Assembly: GCF_000559025.1 (NCBI RefSeq)
Contig: NZ_JAAN01000004.1
Span: forward strand, 1 to 37,823
DNA length: 37,823 nucleotides
Reading direction: 5' to 3'
Source of the DNA: Luteimonas huabeiensis HB2
GTDB lineage: Bacteria > Pseudomonadota > Gammaproteobacteria > Xanthomonadales > Xanthomonadaceae
A program made the position numbers and the translations under genes. This document shows, piece after piece, positions 7,921-17,670 of this stretch. Numbering within the stretch: position 1 is the stretch's first letter; each line of letters starts with the position of its first letter. The notes beneath the pieces were generated by a model. The model was not told the DNA's origin, made no database searches, and saw nothing but the letters and a program-made list of their open reading frames with translations.

Positions 7921-8886
7921 ATGAACGCATCGACCGATCCATCGACCGACGCTGCGCGCGGGCGCAGCGAGCAGGGCGTGCTGCGGGCGTCGATCGCCGC
8001 CACCGCCGTGGTCGCCGCGCTGGGCATCGTGTTCGGCCTGCTGTCGGGCTCGTTCGCCATCGTCTTCGACGGCGTGTATTCGCTGGTCGATGGGGTCATG
8101 ACCCTGGTCGCGCTGCTGGTGTCGAACCTGATCGCCACCTCCACCGCCACCGATGGGGTCAGGCGGCGGCTGGTGGAGCGCTTCACGATGGGCTTCTGGC
8201 ACCTGGAACCCATGGTCCTCGGGGCCAACGGCCTGTTGCTGACCGGCGCGGCGGTGTACGCCTTCCTCAACGCGGTGGACGCGTTCCTCACCGGCGGGCG
8301 CGTGCTGCATTTCGACCAGGCCATCGTCTACGCCGCGGTCACCCTGTTGATCTGCCTGGGCATGGGCGTGTTCGGCCTGCGCGCCAACCGCCGCCTGCGC
8401 TCGGACTTCGTGGCGCTCGATGCCAAGGCGTGGTTCATGTCGGCGGCGATCACCGCGGCGCTGCTGGTCGCGTTCGTCCTCGGCCTGGCCGTGCAGGGCA
8501 CCGCGTGGGCATGGATCTCGCCCTACATCGATCCGACCGTGCTGGCGCTGGTGTGCCTGGCGATCATCCCGATGCCGCTGGGCACGATCCGCCGCGCGCT
8601 GGCCGACATCCTGCTGGTGACGCCGCCGGACCTGAAGGCGCAGGTGGACGCGGTGGCGCGGGAGATCGTCGCCCGGTACGGGTTCCTCGACTACCGCGCC
8701 TACGTGGCCCGGGTCGGACGCGGGCGGCAGATCGAGCTCGCCTTCATCGTCCCGCCGGGCGGCGCGCCGCAGCCGGTCGAGTACTGGGACCGGCTGCGCG
8801 ACGAGATCGGCGACCTCATCGGCGGCGACACCCCCGACCGCTGGCTGACCATCGTCTTCACCGCCGATCCCGAGTGGGCCGACTGA
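7921..8886 (+). CDS. Cation diffusion facilitator family transporter, atypical metal site
   Basis: The 321-residue product has six predicted membrane helices and a C-terminal cytoplasmic ferredoxin-like domain (about 230-321), as in CDF exporters that move divalent metals out by proton antiport. Compared with E. coli FieF, helix 2 reads YSLVD (53-57) where FieF has DSLVD, and helix 5 reads DAKAW (167-171) where FieF has HYQSD. Thus two of the four canonical transport-site ligands, D45 and D157, are replaced by Tyr and Trp, and the His by Asp; D50 lies one turn away. The substrate may therefore not be Zn or Fe. The start ATG at 7921 precedes the first helix with a short polar tail. It follows the LytTR gene by 44 bp and may be co-transcribed. 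Confidence 0.85.
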   Translation: MNASTDPSTDAARGRSEQGVLRASIAATAVVAALGIVFGLLSGSFAIVFDGVYSLVDGVMTLVALLVSNLIATSTATDGVRRRLVERFTMGFWHLEPMVLGANGLLLTGAAVYAFLNAVDAFLTGGRVLHFDQAIVYAAVTLLICLGMGVFGLRANRRLRSDFVALDAKAWFMSAAITAALLVAFVLGLAVQGTAWAWISPYIDPTVLALVCLAIIPMPLGTIRRALADILLVTPPDLKAQVDAVAREIVARYGFLDYRAYVARVGRGRQIELAFIVPPGGAPQPVEYWDRLRDEIGDLIGGDTPDRWLTIVFTADPEWAD

Positions 8887-8916
8887 CGCCGCGCGCGCCA
8901 CGTCCCGGCAGGCCCT

Positions 8917-8922
8917 TAGACT
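8917..8922 (+). promoter_or_regulatory. -10-like box for the alcohol dehydrogenase gene
   Basis: TAGACT lies 31 nt before the ATG at 8954, in the same position as similar boxes before other genes in the window. The -35 is not recognisable. Confidence 0.3.
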
Positions 8923-8953
8923 GGTGCGCCCTGCAAAGAACGGTACGCACGCC

Positions 8954-9961
8954 ATGAAGGCCATCCGTCTCGCCGCCCCCGGCGGCCTGTCCAACCTCGC
9001 CCTCGCCGAGCTGCCCGATCCCGGCGCGCCCGGGCCGGGGCAGATCCGGGTGCGGTTGCACGCCAGTTCGCTCAACTACCACGATCTGGCGGTCGCCCTG
9101 GGCATGATCCCGACCGCCGACGGGCGCATCCCGATGTCCGACGGCGCCGGCGTGGTCGAGGCCGTGGGCGAGGGGGTGGAGGACTTCGCCGTGGGCGACG
9201 CCGTGGTGTCCACGTTCTTCCCGCACTGGCTCGACGGCCCGCCCGCGGTCGGCGATTTCGCCACCGTGCCCGGCGATGGCGTGGACGGCTACGCGCGCGA
9301 GATCGTGCTGGCGCCCGCGCAGGCGTTCACCCGCGCGCCGAAGGGCTACAGCCACGCGCAGGCGGCCACCCTCACCACCGCCGGGCTGACCGCCTGGCGC
9401 GCGCTGGTGGTCGAGGGCGCGCTCAAGGCCGGCGACACGGTGCTGGTGCAGGGCACCGGCGGGGTGTCCATCTTCGCCCTGCAGTTCGCCAAGGCGATGG
9501 GGGCGCGGGTGATCGCGACCTCGTCGTCGGACGAGAAGCTCGAACGCGTGCGCGCGCTGGGCGCCGACCACACCCTCAACTACCGGCGCGAGCCGGAATG
9601 GGCGCGCGCGGTGCTCGATCTCACCGGCGGCCGCGGCGTGGACCACGTGATCGAGGTCGGCGGGCCGGCGACGCTGCCGCAGACCATCCGCGCCTGCCGG
9701 ATCGGCGGCCACATCGCGCTGATCGGCATCCTGACCGGCATGGAAGGGCCGATCCCCACCGTCGAGTTGATGTCCAGGCAGCAGCGCCTGACCGGCCTGA
9801 TCGTGGGCAGCCGCGCCCATCAGCGCGACATGGTCGCGGCCATCGAGGCCACCGGCATCGCGCCGGTGATCGACCGCAGCTTCGCCCTGGAAGCGATCGC
9901 CGAGGCGTTCGCCCTGCAGCAGGCCGGCGCCCACTTCGGCAAGATCGTGCTGGCGTTCTGA
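8954..9961 (+). CDS. Zinc-type alcohol dehydrogenase / quinone oxidoreductase family protein
   Basis: This 335-residue medium-chain dehydrogenase/reductase has an N-terminal GroES-like domain (LNYHDLAVALG near residue 40, SDGAGVVEAVGEGV near 65) and an NAD(P)-binding Rossmann domain with VLVQGTGGVSIFALQFAKAMGARVIATS at about 158-185. The Rossmann domain is followed by RGVDHVIEVGG. The catalytic Cys and structural zinc cysteines of classical alcohol dehydrogenases are absent, so it is closer to the zinc-free quinone oxidoreductase side of the family. The natural substrate is unknown. The start at 8954 (MKAIRLAAPGG) is the standard family start. It is convergent with the TetR gene at 10036; an inverted repeat spans both stop codons. 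Confidence 0.85.
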   Translation: MKAIRLAAPGGLSNLALAELPDPGAPGPGQIRVRLHASSLNYHDLAVALGMIPTADGRIPMSDGAGVVEAVGEGVEDFAVGDAVVSTFFPHWLDGPPAVGDFATVPGDGVDGYAREIVLAPAQAFTRAPKGYSHAQAATLTTAGLTAWRALVVEGALKAGDTVLVQGTGGVSIFALQFAKAMGARVIATSSSDEKLERVRALGADHTLNYRREPEWARAVLDLTGGRGVDHVIEVGGPATLPQTIRACRIGGHIALIGILTGMEGPIPTVELMSRQQRLTGLIVGSRAHQRDMVAAIEATGIAPVIDRSFALEAIAEAFALQQAGAHFGKIVLAF

Positions 9962-10039
9962 TCCGGGTGCGCGCTGCCGGCGCGCCGCGCGTCCGCCCGG
10001 GCCGCATGCGGGCGCTCCCCGCCGCGCGACCCGGATCAG
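9958..10039. terminator. Long-arm inverted repeat between convergent genes
   Basis: CTGATCCGGGT (9958-9968) and ACCCGGATCAG (10029-10039) are perfect complements. Each arm includes the stop codon of one of the two convergent genes. The 60-nt interior is almost pure G and C. It could act as a bidirectional terminator or block to antisense read-through; there is no T tract on either side, so this is tentative. Confidence 0.4.
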
Positions 10040-10668
10040 TCCGGCACGCCGAGGACCCGGCCGGTGGCCGCGACCGCGGCGTCCACCCGGGCCTGCGCGC
10101 GCTGCCGGTCGATCCGGCGGCCGAGGATGACCGTCTCGATGATCAGGTGCGACAGCAGCATGTCGAACAGCATTTCCGCCAGCATGTCCAGCGGCACCGG
10201 GCACGCCGGCGGCAGTCGCCCGGCCGCGCGCAGGCGTTCGAGCAGGTCGGCGATCAGCCGGTGCCAGACCCGCGGGCCGTGGGTGTGCCAGGCCTCGCCC
10301 ACGCCGGGTACCCGGGAGCCGGCCACGACCAGCCGGTAGAACTCCACGTGGCGCGGCGAGCCGACCACCTCGACCAGTTCCATCAGGATCGCGCGCAGCC
10401 CGTCGGCGAATGGCGCCTGGCCGATGTCGATGTCCTGCAGCCGGGCCAGGAACTCGTCGCACAGATGGCCCACGCAGGCGGCGAACAGCGCCTGCTTGTG
10501 GCCGAAGTGCCGGTACAGGGTCGCCTTCGAGCCGCCGGCCGCGGCCACGATGGCGTCCATGGACGTGCCTTCGTAGCCGTTGGCCAGGAACTGCGCGCAG
10601 GCGATGTCGAGCAGTTGCCGGCGCCGCGATCCGCCGCGCGCCGGCGATGGCGGGCGGGCGGGCGCCAT
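10036..10668 (-). CDS. TetR/AcrR-family repressor, probably of the PQQ dehydrogenase gene
   Basis: This 210-residue regulator has an N-terminal TetR helix-turn-helix (about residues 15-62) with RRQLLDIACAQFLANGYEGTSMDAIVAAAGGSKATLYRHF-type features: GY.GTSM, the recognition helix GGSKATLYRHFGHK, and a ligand-binding C-terminal half (about 70-210). The effector is unknown. Its ATG overlaps the TGA of the upstream dehydrogenase by one base (TGATG), so the two are translated from one mRNA. A perfect 18-bp palindrome upstream of the dehydrogenase gene (13204-13221) is the obvious operator candidate, which would make the operon self-repressed. That pairing is inference from gene order and symmetry. 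Confidence 0.88.
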   Translation of the reverse strand: MAPARPPSPARGGSRRRQLLDIACAQFLANGYEGTSMDAIVAAAGGSKATLYRHFGHKQALFAACVGHLCDEFLARLQDIDIGQAPFADGLRAILMELVEVVGSPRHVEFYRLVVAGSRVPGVGEAWHTHGPRVWHRLIADLLERLRAAGRLPPACPVPLDMLAEMLFDMLLSHLIIETVILGRRIDRQRAQARVDAAVAATGRVLGVPD

Positions 10669-13127
10669 CAGTCGGCGGCGGCGCCGGGCAGCGCGTAGGC
10701 GACGATGGCGTCGCCGCGGTCGGGCGACTGGCGCGCGCCGCCGGCGGCGATCACCACGTACTGCCGGCCGGTCTTCGGCGACACGTAGGTCATCGGCGTG
10801 GCCTGGGCGCCGACCGGCAAGCGGGCCTTCCAGAGCTCGTCGCCGGTGTCGATGTCCAGCGCGCGCAGGTAGTAATCCTGGGTGCCGGCGTAGAACACCA
10901 GCCCGCCGGCGGTGATCACGCCGCCGCCCAGCGTCGGCATGCCGACCTCGGCCGGGAAGCCCGGGCGGATGCCGTTGAGCTTGACGTCGCGCACCGAGCC
11001 GGCCGGGCGCTGCCAGGCCAGTTCCCGCCGGACCAGATCGACGCCGGCGAACACGCCCCACGGCGGCGCGTGGCAGGGCACGCCCAGCGGCGAGTTGAAG
11101 GCCTTGTGGTCGATCACGAACGGGGTGCCCTCCATCGGGTAGGTGCTGCCGACGCCGTGGCCGGAGGTCAGCGAGGCCACGTCCACGGTCTCGCGGCGGA
11201 TCAGGGTGACCACCTGGGGCATGCGGATGTCGTTGAGGAACAGCATGCCGGTGCGCTCGTCGATCGCCGCGCTGCCCCAGTTGAAGCCGCCATAGTAGCC
11301 CGGGTAGATCAGGGTCGGCTGTTCGCTCGGGGCGGTGAATTCGCCCTGGTAGTTGAGTTTCCTGAAGGCGATGCGGCAGTACAGCTGGTCGAAGAACGTC
11401 GCCCCCCACATGTCCTGTTCGGTCAGCGGATCGGCGCCCAGCGCCGGCAGGCCGGTCGAATACGGCTGGGTCGGCGCCACCCAGTCGCCCTCGGCGGCGC
11501 CCTGCGGCACCGGGCGCTCCTCGACCTCGGCCAGCGGCGTGCCGTCGCGGCGGTCGAGCAGGAAGATCTGGCCGCGCTTGGTCAGCTGCACCAGCGCCGG
11601 CACGGTGCCGCCGCTGCCGTCGGGCAGGTCGATGAGCGCCGGCTGCGCCGGCACGTCGTAGTCCCAGATGTCGTGGTGCACGGTCTGGAAGGTCCAGCGC
11701 TCGCGGCCGGTGCGGATGTCGAGCGCGACGACCGAGCTGGAGTACTTCTCGGTCAGGTCCGGGCGTGCGCCGCCCCAGAAATCCGGCTGCTGGTTGCCGG
11801 TGGGCAGGTAGACCAGGCCCAGCGCCTCGTCGAAGGCCGGCGTGGACCACACGTTCGGGGTCGAGCGGGTGTAGAACGCGCCTTCCGGCGGCAGCTTGGT
11901 GATGTCCGGGTTGCCGAGGTCCCAGGCCCAGATCAGCTCGCCGCTGTCGGCGCTGAACGCGCGGACCACGCCCGAGGGCTCGTCGGTGGAGCGGCCGTCG
12001 AAGGTCCAGCCGCCCAGGATGATCAGGTTGCGCACCACCGTCGGCGCCGAGGTCAGGTAGTACCAGTACACATCGGGCTTGATGTCGCCCAGCCCGACCG
12101 ACAGGTCCACCTGGCCGTTGTCGCCGAAGTCGGTGCACGGTTCACCGGTGGCGGCGTCGAGCTGGATCAGGCGGGCGTCGATCGTGGTCAGCACGATGCG
12201 CGCCGCGCAGGACTGCGGCGTCGCCGCGGCGGCATCCACCGCATCGGCGCCAGCGCCGGCGACGTGACGGGCGCGCCATTCGGCGTCCTCGTCGAACGGG
12301 TAGGGCGCGGCCACTTCGTCAGGGGCGTAGTAGCCCAGGCCGCGGCAGCGGTTCCAGGTGCGGGTCTCGGCCGGCTTCGCGTCGAAGCGCCAGACCTCCT
12401 CGCCGGTGTCCACGTCCAGCGCGAACACCTTGTTCTCGGGCGTGCAGGTGTAGAGCAGGTTGCCGACCTGCAGCGGCGTGTTCTGCTGCTCCGAGGCGCC
12501 CTCGGCGAATTCGCCGGTGCGGAAGGTCCAGGCCACCTGCAGATCGCCGACGTTGTCGCGGTCGATCTGGGCGAGGTCGGCGTAGCGGGTGCCGGCGGGC
12601 GAATTGCCGTAGTGCTGCCAGCGCGACGGATCGGCGGTGACCCGGGCGCCGGCCATCGGCGCGGGCGGCTGGTCGTTGCGGACCACGCCGTGCGGCTGGG
12701 TCATCGACCACAGGGCGAACACCCCGAACGCGGCGAGCACGCCGGCCAGGCTCCAGCTCGCGGCCTTGCCGCGGCCGCCGGTCAGGCAGGGCTGCAGCAG
12801 CGCGCCGACCATCGCCAGCACCACGAACGGCGCCAGCCGCGGCACCAGCGGCCAGAACGCGGCCCCCACTTCCCACAGCGACCAGGCGACGGTGGCCACG
12901 GCGATGGCGGCCAGCAGCCAGCCCGCGGCCGGGCGGCGGCGCACGTACAGCGCGCCGGCGGCCACCAGGCCGATGCCGGCCAGCAGGTAGTACCAGGAAC
13001 CGCCGAGGACGGCCAGGTACAGCCCGCCACCGGCGAGCGCGAGGCCGATCAGGGCCAGGACCGCGCCGAACGCGCGCAGGGCCCAGCCGGACGAGGCGCC
13101 CTCGGGCGCCGGATCGAGTGCGTTCAT
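10668..13127 (-). CDS. gcd: Membrane-bound PQQ-dependent glucose/quinate/shikimate-type dehydrogenase
   Basis: The 819-residue protein has five N-terminal membrane helices (about residues 18-145) and a periplasmic eight-bladed quinoprotein propeller. Diagnostic segments are RWQHYGNSPAGTRYADLAQI near the start of the propeller, STPNVWSTPAFDEALGLVYLPTGN, and TVHHDIWDYDVPAQP. The Asp of HHDIWD aligns with the catalytic base of E. coli glucose dehydrogenase. Such enzymes oxidise aldoses or polyols in the periplasm and pass electrons to ubiquinone. The substrate cannot be fixed; the symbol reflects the family. No pqq biosynthesis genes are in the window. I prefer the ATG at 13127, which has AGGTG 6 nt upstream; a GTG at 13136 lies inside that site. 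A TetR gene follows with a one-base overlap. Confidence 0.92.
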   Translation of the reverse strand: MNALDPAPEGASSGWALRAFGAVLALIGLALAGGGLYLAVLGGSWYYLLAGIGLVAAGALYVRRRPAAGWLLAAIAVATVAWSLWEVGAAFWPLVPRLAPFVVLAMVGALLQPCLTGGRGKAASWSLAGVLAAFGVFALWSMTQPHGVVRNDQPPAPMAGARVTADPSRWQHYGNSPAGTRYADLAQIDRDNVGDLQVAWTFRTGEFAEGASEQQNTPLQVGNLLYTCTPENKVFALDVDTGEEVWRFDAKPAETRTWNRCRGLGYYAPDEVAAPYPFDEDAEWRARHVAGAGADAVDAAAATPQSCAARIVLTTIDARLIQLDAATGEPCTDFGDNGQVDLSVGLGDIKPDVYWYYLTSAPTVVRNLIILGGWTFDGRSTDEPSGVVRAFSADSGELIWAWDLGNPDITKLPPEGAFYTRSTPNVWSTPAFDEALGLVYLPTGNQQPDFWGGARPDLTEKYSSSVVALDIRTGRERWTFQTVHHDIWDYDVPAQPALIDLPDGSGGTVPALVQLTKRGQIFLLDRRDGTPLAEVEERPVPQGAAEGDWVAPTQPYSTGLPALGADPLTEQDMWGATFFDQLYCRIAFRKLNYQGEFTAPSEQPTLIYPGYYGGFNWGSAAIDERTGMLFLNDIRMPQVVTLIRRETVDVASLTSGHGVGSTYPMEGTPFVIDHKAFNSPLGVPCHAPPWGVFAGVDLVRRELAWQRPAGSVRDVKLNGIRPGFPAEVGMPTLGGGVITAGGLVFYAGTQDYYLRALDIDTGDELWKARLPVGAQATPMTYVSPKTGRQYVVIAAGGARQSPDRGDAIVAYALPGAAAD

Positions 13128-13203
13128 GTCGTGCACCTATGCAGGAGGAGGCCGGCGTGGCGGGCCCGGAGGGGCGCTGGCGAGGCGGGCCGAAGGGTCG
13201 GTA

Positions 13204-13221
13204 CTGTACTGTACAGTACAG
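13204..13221. promoter_or_regulatory. Perfect 18-bp palindrome, candidate TetR operator
   Basis: CTGTACTGTACAGTACAG is fully symmetric and is made of overlapping CTGTAC/GTACAG and TACTGTACAGTA units. It lies 77-94 bp upstream of the dehydrogenase start at 13127, in an otherwise GC-rich gap, and contains a TACAGT that could serve as a -10 on the minus strand. Its length and symmetry suit a TetR dimer. Confidence 0.65.
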
Positions 13222-13403
13222 GTGTCGGCGCGGCCGCGCCAGTGCCGCCAGCCGCGCGATGCGAAAGGCCGCCGTGGGGGATCCCAGGGCCGCATCGCTG
13301 CGGTGGTGCGCAGGACCGCGACGCTACGCCCGCGCCCGCCGCCGCGGACGTGGCGGCGGGGCGGCGCCGGGCCTGCGCGTCGGCCGTGCCGGACCGCGCC
13401 GGC

Positions 13404-13805
13404 TCAGCGGTCGGCGCCGCGCCCCGGCCAGGAATAGATCAGCAGCAACAGGCCGACGATGATGCCAAGCGCGGCGCCCGACAGCAGGAAGGGGTCCACG
13501 TACCAGGCCTCGGCCAGCCGGAACTCACCGGCGCTGATGCGCTTCCAGTGGTTGAAGTGCTGCATGGCCGCCACGACCGCGCCGAGCGTCGCCAGCACCG
13601 CGGCCAGCCAGCGCACCAGCCAGTGGCGCAGGTCGGGCAGCAGCATCAGCAGGCCGAGCAGGCCGATCGTCGAGCGCTGCACGCGGCAGTAGGGGCAGGT
13701 GTAGACCGCGCCCGACAGATCCAGCGCCCAGGTGGCGATGGCGATCAGGATCGCCAGCACGGCGATGCCGCGAACGTGGCGGTGCAGGGTGTTCAGGGTG
13801 GGCAT
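13404..13805 (-). CDS. Small DsbB-like membrane protein with one CPYC motif
   Basis: The 133-residue product has four predicted membrane helices. Between helices 1 and 2 it carries TCPYCRVQR (Cys37 and Cys40), matching the DsbB signature C..C..QR that exchanges electrons with quinone. DsbB has a second periplasmic Cys pair between helices 3 and 4 that oxidises DsbA; here that loop (about residues 82-105) holds no Cys at all, and the protein is shorter than E. coli DsbB (176). It may work with a partner that supplies the second pair, or have another redox role. It sits between tex and the dehydrogenase operon on the same strand, 75 bp after the tex stop at 13881. The DsbB-like fold is fairly sure; the function is inferred. 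Confidence 0.7.
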   Translation of the reverse strand: MPTLNTLHRHVRGIAVLAILIAIATWALDLSGAVYTCPYCRVQRSTIGLLGLLMLLPDLRHWLVRWLAAVLATLGAVVAAMQHFNHWKRISAGEFRLAEAWYVDPFLLSGAALGIIVGLLLLIYSWPGRGADR

Positions 13806-13880
13806 GGCGGGCTCCGTCGGATCGGGGTGGAAGGCGCGGCGGGACCGGGGCGCTGCGCCCGGTCCGGCCGCGGGCGGCGG

Positions 13881-16238
<2,358 letters not shown>

Positions 16239-16276
16239 CGGGAACTTCGCGGGCGGCGCGGGGCCGGGGGCCGGCG

Positions 16277-16282
16277 ATTGTG
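16277..16282 (-). promoter_or_regulatory. -10-like box for tex
   Basis: On the minus strand CACAAT lies 38 nt before the tex ATG at 16238, in the ACAATCGCC context seen before mnmG and the rhodanese gene. It would lie inside the gene if the TTG at 16286 were used. Confidence 0.4.
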
Positions 16283-16372
16283 GCAACGCATGCGGCGGGG
16301 CGGAACCCGTTGACAGCCGGCCGCTTCGCCCGACGGCCGTGCCGCTTCAGCCGCGACCGGGCTCGGCGGCGG

Positions 16373-16378
16373 TATCTT
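16373..16378 (+). promoter_or_regulatory. -10-like box for the degenerate SodC paralog
   Basis: TATCTT lies 31 nt before the ATG at 16410 in a stretch otherwise made of G and C. No clear -35 is visible. Confidence 0.3.
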
Positions 16379-16409
16379 GGTGCCCCCCCGAGACCGCCCG
16401 GAGCCGCCG

Positions 16410-16967
16410 ATGCGCCGCACGCTCGCCGCCGTCCTGCCGTTCCTCCTCGCCGCCTGCGCCAGCGCGCCGCGTCCCGCCTCCCCGCCGCCCGCCGCGGACG
16501 CCGCCGCCGCGCCGGCGCCGGGCCTGGCCGCCGTCGGTACCGCGCAGGAGGCGGTGGCGGCGCTGGCCTCCGCCTCCGGCAGCCTGGTCAGCGGGCGGGT
16601 GACGCTGGTGCCGGCCGAGGGCGGGGTGCGCGTGCGCGGCGAGATCGGCGGGCTGGTACGCAACGGCGCCCACGGCCTGCAGGTGCACGAGCGCGGCGAC
16701 TGCAGCGCCGCCGACGCCAGCAGCGCAGGTCGCTACTTCGACCCGGCCGCCGGCGCGGAGCAGCGCGGCGTGGCGGCAGGCGGCAACCGCGACCGCATCG
16801 TCGCCGACGCCGAGGGCGTGGCCCGGGTCGATCTGCTGATCCCCGGCGCGGTGCTGGGCGGCGGCGCGGCGAACGACATCGCCGGGCGCGCGCTGGTGGT
16901 CATGGGCGCCACCCCGGGCGCGTTCGGTGCGCGCGTGGCCTGCGGACCGATCCGGGCGACGCGCTGA
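16410..16967 (+). CDS. SodC-like lipoprotein lacking metal ligands
   Basis: This 185-residue protein has a lipoprotein signal with lipobox LAAC (Cys16) and a Cu/Zn superoxide dismutase-like domain (about 53-183). It keeps the fold markers: HGLQVHERGDC, the disulfide cysteines Cys98 and Cys178, and the active-site Arg (Arg175, GARVACG). The metal ligands are mostly gone relative to human SOD1: H46 is Gln91, H63 is Tyr109, H71, H80 and D83 are replaced in the AEQRGVAAGGNRDR segment, and H120 is Met165; only the H48 equivalent, His93, remains. It therefore should not bind Cu or Zn in the usual way. It lies 59 bp upstream of an intact sodC and probably arose by duplication. It may be a structural or regulatory pseudoenzyme. 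Expression is plausible, as the frame is open with strong local codon bias. Confidence 0.88.
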   Translation: MRRTLAAVLPFLLAACASAPRPASPPPAADAAAAPAPGLAAVGTAQEAVAALASASGSLVSGRVTLVPAEGGVRVRGEIGGLVRNGAHGLQVHERGDCSAADASSAGRYFDPAAGAEQRGVAAGGNRDRIVADAEGVARVDLLIPGAVLGGGAANDIAGRALVVMGATPGAFGARVACGPIRATR

Positions 16968-16990
16968 CGGCGGTGAAACGCATTCTGGGG

Positions 16991-16996
16991 TATAGC
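16991..16996 (+). promoter_or_regulatory. -10-like box for sodC
   Basis: TATAGC in GGGGTATAGCTACG lies 30 nt before the ATG at 17027 and breaks the GC-rich context. It suggests sodC has its own promoter in addition to read-through from the paralog. Confidence 0.45.
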
Positions 16997-17026
16997 TACG
17001 CGTCCCATCCTTTGCCGGAGCCCCTC

Positions 17027-17650
17027 ATGCGCAAGACCTTGCTGATCGCCCCGCTGCTCGCGGCCCTGGCCGCCTGTTCGCAGTCCGAGCCGGAGGCGCC
17101 GGCCAGCGCCGATCCCGCGGCGCAGCCGCCGGCCGCGCCCGACAGCGCGCCGCTGGCGCCCACGCCGACCGACCCCGCCGCGGCGGCGGACGCCGGGCGC
17201 ACCGCCAGCGCCACCCTGGCGCCCACCGAGGGCAACGAGGTCCGCGGCACGCTGCAGTTCGAGGCGGTCGACGGCGGCATCCGCATCACCGGCGAGATCA
17301 CCGGCCTGCCCGGCGCCGGCGAGCACGGCTTCCACGTCCACGAGACCGGCGACTGCAGCGCGCCCGACGCCAGCAGCGCCGGCGGCCACTTCAATCCCGC
17401 CTCCAGCGCGCATGGCCGCGTCGGGCACGGCGAGCACCACGCCGGCGACAGCGACAACATCGTCGCCACCGCGGCCGGCATCGCCGTGGTCGACCGCCGC
17501 CTGGAGGGCGCCACCCTGGGCGACGGTGCTGCGACCGACATCGTCGGCAAGGGCGTGATCGTGCACGCCAAGCCCGACGACTACACCACCCAGCCCACCG
17601 GCGACGCCGGCGGCCGCCTGGCCTGCGGCGTCATCGAAGCGGGCGCCTGA
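17027..17650 (+). CDS. sodC: Cu/Zn superoxide dismutase, lipoprotein form
   Basis: The 207-residue protein converts superoxide to peroxide and oxygen in the cell envelope. A signal peptide with lipobox LAAC (Cys17) predicts lipid anchoring, followed by a Pro/Ala-rich linker (about 20-58). The SOD domain is complete: copper ligands His103, His105 and His180, the bridging His121, zinc ligands His129, His138 and Asp141, the disulfide Cys110-Cys200 and the active-site Arg197. The GFHVHE and RLACGVI motifs are standard. It follows the ligand-poor paralog by 59 bp and is preceded by its own TATAGC box. The dispersed 34-bp repeat begins about 20 bp after the stop. Confidence 0.95.
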   Translation: MRKTLLIAPLLAALAACSQSEPEAPASADPAAQPPAAPDSAPLAPTPTDPAAAADAGRTASATLAPTEGNEVRGTLQFEAVDGGIRITGEITGLPGAGEHGFHVHETGDCSAPDASSAGGHFNPASSAHGRVGHGEHHAGDSDNIVATAAGIAVVDRRLEGATLGDGAATDIVGKGVIVHAKPDDYTTQPTGDAGGRLACGVIEAGA

Positions 17651-17670
17651 CGCCGGCCCCGGCCCGCGGC

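Noticed and set aside
5498..7942. An 814-codon minus-strand open frame
   Set aside because: It runs out of frame through the acyltransferase gene and antisense to the LytTR gene. Only the short toxin-like tail in another frame (5451-5620) is meaningful.
9970..10030. A tRNA or other known RNA in the GC-rich gap
   Set aside because: No cloverleaf arms, T-loop or CCA-like end could be seen; the symmetry is explained by the inverted repeat.
16410..16967. Annotating the first SodC-like gene as an active superoxide dismutase
   Set aside because: Six of seven metal ligands are replaced.
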